Shown: positions 1 to 6,327 of the stretch, piece by piece
Layout of the letters: every line of letters starts with the position of its first letter
Position numbering within the stretch: the stretch's first letter is position 1
IMG/VR virus record: IMGVR_UViG_3300025120_000703
Location: 1-20,953 of that record
Source of the DNA: a virus
Reading direction: 5' to 3' (one strand)
DNA length: 20,953 nucleotides
Translations under genes and position numbers: made by a program
Notes under the pieces: model-generated
Databases searched by the model: none
Seen by the model: the letters and a program-made list of their open reading frames with translations, nothing else
Told to the model about the DNA's origin: nothing

Positions 1-190
1 CACGCACATGTAATCCGGAATCTATCATTTGGTCTAATAGCTCATGTACGTTAGTACCTAAACACTTATACTCTTCTGATGATTTAAAATTATCATTAAA
101 CTTGAAAATATCACCTACGAGAAATCCACCTCGTTCAAAACGTTTCATGTAACTTTCAAAAAGATTAACAAACTTCTTTACTTTAGCCAT
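1..190 (-). CDS. Hypothetical protein, leftward, 3' end outside window
   Basis: Reading leftward from an ATG at 190-188, the frame stays open to the window edge (63 full codons), so only the N-terminal part is visible. It begins MAKVKKFVNLFESYMKRFER and contains GGFLVGDIFKF near residues 21-31. The start is supported by a late octamer, CATAAATA on the minus strand, ending 5 nt upstream, the same geometry as at the rightward genes. There is no signal peptide or membrane segment in the visible part. I do not recognise the family. A late promoter in a virion gene region suggests a late protein, possibly structural, but that is inference from context only. Confidence 0.75.
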   Translation of the reverse strand, partial: MAKVKKFVNLFESYMKRFERGGFLVGDIFKFNDNFKSSEEYKCLGTNVHELLDQMIDSGLHVR

Positions 191-195
191 ACAAT

Positions 196-203
196 TATTT
201 ATG
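196..203 (-). promoter_or_regulatory. T4-type late promoter octamer, leftward
   Basis: The plus strand reads TATTTATG, which is CATAAATA on the minus strand. It ends 5 nt before the ATG at 190 and closely matches the T4 late consensus TATAAATA. It lies back to back with the rightward octamer at 210-217. Confidence 0.65.
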
Positions 204-209
204 CAATAT

Positions 210-217
210 AATAAATA
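210..217 (+). promoter_or_regulatory. T4-type late promoter octamer
   Basis: AATAAATA followed by 5 nt (ATAAT) and then the ATG at 223. It drives the three-gene basic-protein unit. There is no Shine-Dalgarno sequence between the octamer and the start. Confidence 0.65.
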
Positions 218-222
218 ATAAT

Positions 223-819
223 ATGGAATTTAACAATTTAGTTGAGGGTATCCTACAGTCCTTAAATGAGACTAAAGAAGCGCCTGATGGTTATTACTAT
301 ACTGAGAAAGGTAAACTAAGAAAGGGTAATCCAGCTTCTGATGGAAGAGGTGGTCCAAAGTATGCTTCTGATCCAACTGATAGGAAAAACTACGGTCCTA
401 GAGAGGACAATGAAGAACGTAAAAAGGGTAAGAAAAAGAAGAAAGGCCTTACCGGTTTGGCTTTACTCGCTCAACAAGAGCAAGGTGAGCAGATAGGGAG
501 AGATGGTAGAGGATTAGGTCCGGATTCAAGAAAGGATAAGGAAGAAGATGCTGAATATAGAGGACGTAAAGTTTCACTTAATAAGCCAACTCGTGGAGAT
601 GTTAAGAAGTTTAAAGTATATGTAAAGGATCCTAAATCAGGTAACGTTAAGAAGGTTAACTTCGGACACGGTGGGACATCAGCTAAACGTAAAGGTGAAA
701 AGACCATGAAGATACGTAAGAGTAATCCTAAAGCTCGTAAGTCTTTCAGGGCTAGACACAATTGTGACAATCCAGGACCTAAAACAAAAGCAAGGTATTG
801 GTCATGTAAAAAGTGGTAA
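223..819 (+). CDS. Basic Cys/Trp-motif protein, virion-associated candidate
   Basis: A 198-residue, strongly basic protein. The N-terminal part (residues 22-60) is rich in Gly, Lys, Asp and Pro. Residues 65-74 are nearly all Lys/Arg. An acidic EEDAE stretch at 107-111 precedes a C-terminal module (about 117-198) that starts KPTRGDVKKFKVYVKD and ends with ARHNC (C181) and RYWSCKKW (C195). From memory, this C-terminal module recurs in small basic proteins of marine T4-like phages and some algal viruses, and may belong to a catalogued DUF (possibly DUF5872); I could not verify that. The function is unknown. The charge and late promoter fit a DNA-binding or internal virion protein, which is inference. 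Its TAA stop overlaps the next gene's ATG (TAATG). Arg and Lys are often CGT and AAG here, less so in the large genes downstream. Confidence 0.85.
   Translation: MEFNNLVEGILQSLNETKEAPDGYYYTEKGKLRKGNPASDGRGGPKYASDPTDRKNYGPREDNEERKKGKKKKKGLTGLALLAQQEQGEQIGRDGRGLGPDSRKDKEEDAEYRGRKVSLNKPTRGDVKKFKVYVKDPKSGNVKKVNFGHGGTSAKRKGEKTMKIRKSNPKARKSFRARHNCDNPGPKTKARYWSCKKW
539..555 (+). repeat. Direct repeat copy 1, encodes EEDAE
   Basis: The 17-nt sequence aggaagaagatgctgaa occurs identically at 1507-1523 in the neighbouring gene. It encodes an acidic EEDAE linker just before the C-terminal basic module. Confidence 0.7.
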
Positions 820-1649
820 TGAAAACGTTTAAAGAATTTTTTACAGAAGGGCTATGGGCCAATATAAACGCTAAGAAAAAGCGCGGTGGTAAGAGTGCTC
901 GTAAGGGTAGTAAAGCGTATAAAGCAGCTAAAAAGGCTGGTAATAAGCTTAATAAGACAAAGCATTCTGATGAGGAAGATGCAGAGAGTAGCCCTGGACG
1001 TGTTAAGAGAGCCGGTGCTAGTTGTAAGGGTTCTGTAACTGAGCTTCGTAAGAGGGCTAAAAAGTATGGTGGTGAGAAGGGCAAGATGTATCACTGGTGT
1101 GCTAATATGAAGAGCGGTAAGAAGAAGAGGTCTGAAAGCGAAGAGGTAACTGAAGAAGATGCTCCATTTACGTTAGATGATGTATTAGAAAGTGGGATGG
1201 AAATTCTAGCTGATTACGGAGCGTACGAAGCAAATCTAAGAGGTTCCGAAACAAAAGATGCTGGAGTAGACTCTCTTAAAGAACTTGTTGAGTATTATCT
1301 ATCTAAATTAGAGTTAACAGATACAGATGCAGAGTATTATAAAAAAAGGCATGAAACATATCAAGCTATTTGGGATGAGAACTTTAGACTTAATAAAGAG
1401 TTATTAAGTCATGCATTTAATAAAGATGAAAGAAGGGATCAAGAGATTTTAAATCAACGATACAATGCTATGATATTATCTGCTATGAACGCACCGCAAG
1501 AGGGTGAGGAAGAAGATGCTGAAAAGAAGGTATCTAAGACTCGCGCTAAGTGTCAGGCTAAAGCTAAGCGTAAGTATGATGTATGGCCTTCTGCTTATGC
1601 ATCTGGGTATGTTCAGAAATGTGTTAACCGCGGAGGTAATATAAAATGA
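819..1649 (+). CDS. Modular basic protein with two Cys-paired modules
   Basis: A 276-residue protein. I place the start at the ATG at 819, which overlaps the upstream stop as TAATG, rather than at the in-frame GTG at 813. The head has GLWANINAKKKRGGKSARKG (11-30), resembling a 'GLWANIHAKRKRG' tag I recall in many viral proteins. Three further segments follow. A basic Cys module spans about 66-104 (C69 to C94, ending MYHWCANMKSG). A charged, probably helical region spans about 116-228. A C-terminal basic module spans 238-276 (C245 and C268, with the motif DVWPSAYASG). EEDA sequences stand at 52-56, 112-115 and 231-235, just before these segments. No catalytic motif is visible. The next gene's ATG overlaps this stop (ATGA). 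A DNA-binding or virion role is plausible, but the function is unknown. Confidence 0.85.
   Translation: MKTFKEFFTEGLWANINAKKKRGGKSARKGSKAYKAAKKAGNKLNKTKHSDEEDAESSPGRVKRAGASCKGSVTELRKRAKKYGGEKGKMYHWCANMKSGKKKRSESEEVTEEDAPFTLDDVLESGMEILADYGAYEANLRGSETKDAGVDSLKELVEYYLSKLELTDTDAEYYKKRHETYQAIWDENFRLNKELLSHAFNKDERRDQEILNQRYNAMILSAMNAPQEGEEEDAEKKVSKTRAKCQAKAKRKYDVWPSAYASGYVQKCVNRGGNIK
1507..1523 (+). repeat. Direct repeat copy 2, encodes EEDAE
   Basis: This is identical over 17 nt to 539-555. A shorter 12-nt version, gaagaagatgct, lies at 1152-1163, and a synonymous variant encoding EEDAE lies at 972-986. All four are in the same relative reading frame. Confidence 0.7.
1632..1637 (+). promoter_or_regulatory. 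Shine-Dalgarno site for the gene at 1646
   Basis: GGAGGT lies 8 nt before the ATG at 1646 and within the end of the upstream coding sequence. It is the only textbook Shine-Dalgarno sequence I find before any gene in the window, and it supports the 1646 start. Confidence 0.6.
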
Positions 1650-1891
1650 CCCAAAAACAGATATTAGAAAATTTAAGAGATTGGTTTAAAACACGTACAG
1701 ATAAGAAGACCGGTAAGAAATTTAAAGGTTGGGTCAACTGTAAAACAGGCGGTCCTTGTGGTAGAAAGAAAGCTGGTAAGAAAGGTTCTTCATATCCAGC
1801 ATGTAGACCGACTCACGCTGCATGTAAAAAAATTAAAGGTAAAAAATATAAGAAAAGAGGTCCTAAGAGGCAGCAGTGGAAAAAGAAGTAG
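1646..1891 (+). CDS. Small basic four-cysteine protein
   Basis: An 81-residue, very basic protein. After a short helical head (MTQKQILENLRDWFKTR) comes a module with NCKTGGPCGRKKAGKKG (31-47) and YPACRPTHAAC (50-60). The four cysteines (C32, C38, C53, C60) form a C-x5-C-x14-C-x6-C pattern that could bind a metal, though no such fold is shown. The tail is Lys/Arg rich. From memory, the 'GWVxCKTGxPCGRKKA...YPACRPT' module is widespread in small proteins of marine phages and large algal viruses and may correspond to a DUF (possibly DUF6321). It is coupled to the upstream gene by an ATGA overlap and has its own GGAGGT site. DNA binding is plausible from the charge, but the function is unknown. 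Confidence 0.85.
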   Translation: MTQKQILENLRDWFKTRTDKKTGKKFKGWVNCKTGGPCGRKKAGKKGSSYPACRPTHAACKKIKGKKYKKRGPKRQQWKKK

Positions 1892-1893
1892 CC

Positions 1894-1901
1894 ATTAAAT
1901 A
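1894..1901 (+). promoter_or_regulatory. T4-type late promoter octamer
   Basis: ATTAAATA followed by 5 nt (TATAC) and the ATG at 1907 of the gp25-like gene. It sits entirely in the 15-bp gap after the previous stop. Confidence 0.6.
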
Positions 1902-1906
1902 TATAC

Positions 1907-2395
1907 ATGGCTCTAATAAAGATAGATACCGTATCAGTAAGTAAGGCTGAGGACAATGCTATAAAGCAAAATTATCTTTATAAAGATCTATTTCTTGATA
2001 TAAAGAACTCTTACTCCTATAACTCTCAACTTAATAGAAAAGAAGAATTAAAAGACGTAGCTGGGTTATATGATATAGAGGCTATTAAAAATAGTATTGC
2101 TAATGCTCTTTTAACATCACCAGGCGAAAAGATATTAAGTCCGGAATTTGGCATTGATTTAAGGAGGTTTATATTCGAACCTGTAGATGAGTTCACAGAA
2201 GAAGATATAAAAGAAGATATAGAGTCTAATTTACCTAGATTTGAACCAAGAATAGAGTTAGAAAATGTTGAAGTTCAGGGTCTAGAAGATGAGCAACAGT
2301 ATAATATTCAACTACAAATAAACGTACCATCACTTAATGTATACGGTCTTTCACTTAGATCAGTATTAAATAGTAATGGATATAACTTCATATAA
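1907..2395 (+). CDS. 25: Baseplate wedge protein, gp25-like
   Basis: A 162-residue member of the gp25/GPW family, which in T4 sits in the baseplate inner wedge next to gp6 and gp53. The core runs from about residue 54 to 155. Its signature is ALLTSPGEKILSPEFGIDLR (67-86), followed by FIFEPVDE and a predicted helix, then a C-terminal beta pair around 117-150. T4 gp25 is 132 residues; the extra length here is mostly an N-terminal extension of about 40-50 residues. The start is fixed by the late octamer directly upstream. The gp6-like gene begins 5 bp after the stop, matching the usual association of these two wedge proteins. Confidence 0.93.
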   Translation: MALIKIDTVSVSKAEDNAIKQNYLYKDLFLDIKNSYSYNSQLNRKEELKDVAGLYDIEAIKNSIANALLTSPGEKILSPEFGIDLRRFIFEPVDEFTEEDIKEDIESNLPRFEPRIELENVEVQGLEDEQQYNIQLQINVPSLNVYGLSLRSVLNSNGYNFI

Positions 2396-2400
2396 ACATT

Positions 2401-4230
2401 ATGACTGATAAAAATAACGAACTTCTAGATTTTAATTTACCACAAGATGCTTACGCCGCTTTTGATGCAGTAAGCTTAAAAGATTTTATTGTAAAACGAT
2501 TAAATGAAAATGAAAAGTTTACAGATCAAAATTTTGAAGGTAGTAATCTAGCCGCTATTATAGATATTGTAGCGTATTCATATCACGTACTACTATTTTA
2601 TCTCAATAATACTGCTACAGAAGTCTCTTTTGATCAAGCTACATTATACGAGAACATGAATAAGATAGTCAAGACGATTGGCTATAAGCCGTCTGGTAAA
2701 CAAACTTCTTTAGCTTCTATTAACGCTACAGCTGCAGCTAGCTTAGCGACAGGCAATTACACGATAAAAAAATATTCATACTTTCTTGTAGATAACGTAC
2801 AATATACTACAAACAAAGATTATAGCTTTACTATATCAGAGACAAAAAAGCAAAGTTTACCAGTATTAAACAAAAATGTTATTTTATATCAAGGTACAGT
2901 CGGTGAATATCCAGATTACACAGCTCAAGGAAGTCAATTTGAAACTTTAAATATTGTTGTAGATAATATACTAGACAGTAATGATAGTAGATTTATAGCT
3001 GATAACACTTTAAGCGTATATGTTAAGGAAGCTGAAACGGGATTATATTATGAGTATAATGAAGTTGATAGTCTGTATATTGCAGATAAAAACGAAAGAG
3101 TTTTTGAAAAGAGGCTTAATGAAAATGGTCATTTTGTTATTAAGTTTGGTGATGGTGTTTCAGGTAAAATGTTAGCCCCGGGTAGTATTGTATCGGTAAA
3201 TTATATTTTATCTGACAATCAACGCGGTATTATAAGTAAGAACGCTATTAACGGTGATAAATTATTTGTTTATGATAGTTCACGTCAAAGAGAGATTTTT
3301 AATGATACTTACACTAATAAAAATTCTACTACTTTTGTAACTGCAGCTAATAGTTCGCTGCTAACGTTTAATAATCCTAATAATTCTTCACCTGTTGTAG
3401 ATGAAGAGACTGTTGATCAAATTAGGGAAAACGCTCCTAGAGTATTTAGTTCGCAATTAAGATTAGTTTCTACACAGGACTATGAGGCTTTCATGGACAA
3501 AAGTTTTAATAATATAGTTATTGATTCAAATGTAGTAAATAACCAGTCGTTTATTAATGAATATATTCAATACTTTTACGATATTTGCGTAGACCCGGAT
3601 AAATCAAATAGAGTCTTAATAAATCAAATTAACTTCGCTGATAGTTGTGATTTTAATAATGTTAATATATTTACGGTTCCAAGATTCACAATAACTAATG
3701 ATGGTGATTATCCTGAATTCCTAAGTAATTCTCTTAAAAATCTTATTATTGATTCTGCTAATGAAAGAAAAAGTCTTTCACAAGAAGTAGTTCCGCGAGA
3801 TCCAGTATATATGGCTTTTGATTTAGGGATTTCTAATCAAAGTAATATAGTTCCTAATATTAGCCAAGATACAACGTTAGTAGTAGTAAGAGAGTCTAGA
3901 AATAAGATAAACAGTGAGAGGCTTAAGTCTCAGGTAAGCGCTGCTATATTAAATTTCTTTAACCCGATATCAAATATTCTTGGCCAAGAGTTAGCATTGA
4001 ACACCTTAACATCAACTATCTTAAGTATAGAAGGTATTAAGAGAGTAGAAACTAGAAATAATAGCGAAAATATTTCATTTAAGGGTATTTCTCTTGTATC
4101 ATATAATCCTCTATATCCTACTGCTGATATAGAGTTAGTAAATCAAAATATAACCTTACCTTACTTTAAGTTTCCTTATTTTATCAATCCTAATTCGTTA
4201 TCTAGTAAAATCGTAGTAATAGATGAGTAA
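2401..4230 (+). CDS. 6: Baseplate wedge protein, gp6-like
   Basis: A 609-residue protein, close to T4 gp6 (660). In T4, gp6 forms the inner ring that ties the wedges together. The N-terminal part carries the conserved pattern FEGSNLAAIIDIVAYSYHVL (45-64), then FDQATLYENMNKIVKTIGY (77-95), typical of gp6 and Baseplate-J-like proteins. A beta-rich middle contains IKFGDGVSGKMLAPGS (about 247-262), another recurring motif of this family. The C-terminal region near 505-560 has the helix and turn (AAILNFF, then SIEGIKRVETRN) seen in these proteins. Translation starts 5 bp after the gp25 stop with no Shine-Dalgarno sequence, so coupling is likely. The end overlaps the next gene by 8 bp. Confidence 0.93.
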   Translation: MTDKNNELLDFNLPQDAYAAFDAVSLKDFIVKRLNENEKFTDQNFEGSNLAAIIDIVAYSYHVLLFYLNNTATEVSFDQATLYENMNKIVKTIGYKPSGKQTSLASINATAAASLATGNYTIKKYSYFLVDNVQYTTNKDYSFTISETKKQSLPVLNKNVILYQGTVGEYPDYTAQGSQFETLNIVVDNILDSNDSRFIADNTLSVYVKEAETGLYYEYNEVDSLYIADKNERVFEKRLNENGHFVIKFGDGVSGKMLAPGSIVSVNYILSDNQRGIISKNAINGDKLFVYDSSRQREIFNDTYTNKNSTTFVTAANSSLLTFNNPNNSSPVVDEETVDQIRENAPRVFSSQLRLVSTQDYEAFMDKSFNNIVIDSNVVNNQSFINEYIQYFYDICVDPDKSNRVLINQINFADSCDFNNVNIFTVPRFTITNDGDYPEFLSNSLKNLIIDSANERKSLSQEVVPRDPVYMAFDLGISNQSNIVPNISQDTTLVVVRESRNKINSERLKSQVSAAILNFFNPISNILGQELALNTLTSTILSIEGIKRVETRNNSENISFKGISLVSYNPLYPTADIELVNQNITLPYFKFPYFINPNSLSSKIVVIDE

Positions 4231-6313
4231 AATAAATACAACTTATGCACTATTTGATGTACATGATTATAAAAATGAAAGTGTTCTTTCTTCTTATAAT
4301 TTAGATATTACACCCTTAACTTTTAAGGCAGACTTACCTTCGACAAGCTTTTATTCAGATATAAATAAATTTGAAGCGCTATTTGATTTTGGTGATGGTA
4401 CTATAGGTACAGGATTAACAGCATCACACACTTACTCACTACCCGGGTTGTATAAAGTAAGAATGATAATTAATGATTGTGAGAATAATGCTCTATTAGC
4501 CTCTTATTCAACTGACATAAATATCTACGATTATATAGAAAATACATTTTCAGTAGAAATAGAAGATAATATTTTACCGCTATCAGCAGGTGAGTTTTCA
4601 AAACCAATTACTATTACTAATAAAGCTCCGTTTTATCAAGATAGTAATAATATATTCTACACTGTATCCGGGTTAACTATACCTAACTATTTTGATCTTA
4701 CACCTTATAAGTTTAATCACCTTCAAAAATACTACTCTTTCTACGAAAAGTCTTATATTGAAAATTTATCAGCAAGTGAATACAATGAAATACCCTTTAT
4801 AGGCGTTAGTGGTTCAAATATATATGTAAAGCTATCTGGCAACAAGATAGTGGATGCTAAAAGTACAGATATTGATAGTGTGTTTGTTGGAACGTCAGGT
4901 CGCGAATCATATTATTTTTCATCAGATCAAATTGCAAGTGGTATAACGATTAACCTTTTTAAAGATAGAAATAAGATTTTTAGTAAAAATAGTAATTTAG
5001 ATTATTCCCTTAATAATTTTAATAACAATTTATCAATATCTTTAACTGCTAACGTTGGAACTACCTCACTTTCAGCTAATTTAAGTTCATTAACCATTAA
5101 CGATAATGGATTAACTGAAGAGGGAGACGACGAAGCACAAATTTTCGATATTAGCCCAGTACAGTTCAAAAAGGCTCCCATACCGTTCTTTATTAAGCCT
5201 ACAAGTATATCTAATTATACTGTAAAGGGGTTAACATTAACCGGTAGTATTACAGGTAAATTGTATGATAGTAATAACCAAGAAGTAAATACATCTTACT
5301 ATAGTATATCTAGTCTAAACAGTTCTATTTCCGGTATAGATACAGATTATTGGTTTTATGGAAACTTAACCTATGATGATGGTCTTTCAACTGTCGACTC
5401 TTTTACACTAGTAGTTAGTGCGGAGTTTGCAAACTCGTCAGAGAATTTCATATTGGGCGGTAGAAGTGTTAGCTTTAGTATCTACCCTAAAGATTATTAC
5501 TATTTTGCAAAAGAGAATGAAGATATTGATTTTACAGAAGTATTTAAAAGCTTAAGATTTCAGGAAATCCTTTTAGATAAAAATATACTCTTTGATGATT
5601 TTATAGGTTCTATTTTTGGTAATTTAAGTTCTAGTAATTCATCTCTCGGTAAGACATTAAATGAAAAAATCTTTAATTTTGTAGATAATAACGCTAATAT
5701 TGACAAATGTAATTTAAACAGTCTTATTAATATAGGTAATCAACTAAATGAAAACACTAACGTTTATGACGAATCACTCTTTAACTTTCCACCGGCGATA
5801 GTAAGATTAATGAGCATGTTTTCTACTGATTATAATCAGTTTAAAGGAACTACAAACAAGTTTAAAGAGAACTTTAACGATAGAGGAATAACGACGAGAG
5901 ATAAATATGGAAAGAATTTAGGCTCAGAAATTGATATTTATTCCTATACAGTGACCGCTGGTACAGATATAGTAGCTTTGGAAAAGTTTAGCAATAACTA
6001 TTCTCTTCTAAATACCTACCAGCCAATTTGTGCTGTAGATGCATTGCAATATAAGTTGAGCGAATTCAACACCGACTGGGGATGGCCGTTAGTATTACCT
6101 AATAATTTTATATCGACTGATTTATCTAAGTTTTATACCTTTTACGAATATACTTCTGGGTTTGAAGGGACTGTATATGATGGAATCTTAAACTATGCAG
6201 ATAGTTTAAACTCCTTTGACATAACTACAGCGTTAAGTAGTTTTAGGGGTGATAATAATATAGAGGATATAGCGATCCGTAACTCATTGTTCAGTAGCTT
6301 ATCTATAATCTAA
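4223..6313 (+). CDS. PKD-domain virion protein, probable baseplate or tail part
   Basis: A 696-residue protein. Residues about 45-104 form a PKD-type Ig-like domain: FDFGDGT (54-60), HTY (69-71) and GLYKVRMIIND (75-85). A long Ser/Asn/Thr-rich beta region follows. The C-terminal part (about 415-696) is more helical, starting SFSIYPKDYYYF, with RFQEILLDKNILFDD around 445-460 and TDWGWPLVLPNNF near 616-628. I recall similar C-terminal segments in uncharacterised structural proteins of marine T4-like phages, but cannot name the T4 counterpart. Position right after gp6 suggests a wedge or baseplate-peripheral component. It shares an 8-bp overlap with gp6 and lacks a Shine-Dalgarno sequence. No signal peptide is seen. 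Confidence 0.85.
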   Translation: MSKINTTYALFDVHDYKNESVLSSYNLDITPLTFKADLPSTSFYSDINKFEALFDFGDGTIGTGLTASHTYSLPGLYKVRMIINDCENNALLASYSTDINIYDYIENTFSVEIEDNILPLSAGEFSKPITITNKAPFYQDSNNIFYTVSGLTIPNYFDLTPYKFNHLQKYYSFYEKSYIENLSASEYNEIPFIGVSGSNIYVKLSGNKIVDAKSTDIDSVFVGTSGRESYYFSSDQIASGITINLFKDRNKIFSKNSNLDYSLNNFNNNLSISLTANVGTTSLSANLSSLTINDNGLTEEGDDEAQIFDISPVQFKKAPIPFFIKPTSISNYTVKGLTLTGSITGKLYDSNNQEVNTSYYSISSLNSSISGIDTDYWFYGNLTYDDGLSTVDSFTLVVSAEFANSSENFILGGRSVSFSIYPKDYYYFAKENEDIDFTEVFKSLRFQEILLDKNILFDDFIGSIFGNLSSSNSSLGKTLNEKIFNFVDNNANIDKCNLNSLINIGNQLNENTNVYDESLFNFPPAIVRLMSMFSTDYNQFKGTTNKFKENFNDRGITTRDKYGKNLGSEIDIYSYTVTAGTDIVALEKFSNNYSLLNTYQPICAVDALQYKLSEFNTDWGWPLVLPNNFISTDLSKFYTFYEYTSGFEGTVYDGILNYADSLNSFDITTALSSFRGDNNIEDIAIRNSLFSSLSII

Positions 6314-6321
6314 AATAAATA
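6314..6321 (+). promoter_or_regulatory. T4-type late promoter octamer
   Basis: AATAAATA immediately after the TAA at 6311-6313, then 6 nt (ATATTA) and the ATG at 6328. Confidence 0.6.
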
Positions 6322-6327
6322 ATATTA

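Noticed and set aside
471-770. Leftward 99-codon ORF inside the first basic protein gene
   Set aside because: It lies wholly within a well-supported rightward gene, has no octamer or ribosome site, and its Leu/Ser-rich content is what the complement of Lys/Arg-rich codons produces.
813-818. GTG start six bases upstream of 819
   Set aside because: The ATG at 819 forms the usual TAATG junction with the previous stop, and the MKTFKEFF head looks natural. The GTG adds only two residues.
541-1523. EEDAE as a T4 prohead-protease (gp21) cleavage site
   Set aside because: The T4 consensus is Leu/Ile-x-Glu before the cut, and no hydrophobic residue stands in that position at these sites. Processing by another protease remains only a possibility.
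2391-2398. TATAAACA just before the gp6-like gene
   Set aside because: It has one mismatch in the conserved TAAATA part and ends only 2 nt from the ATG, unlike all nine accepted octamers. It overlaps the gp25 stop and is probably chance.
4357-4370. Internal ATAAATAAAT inside the gene at 4223
   Set aside because: It is within coding sequence with no start codon at the expected distance; such strings are expected in AT-rich DNA.
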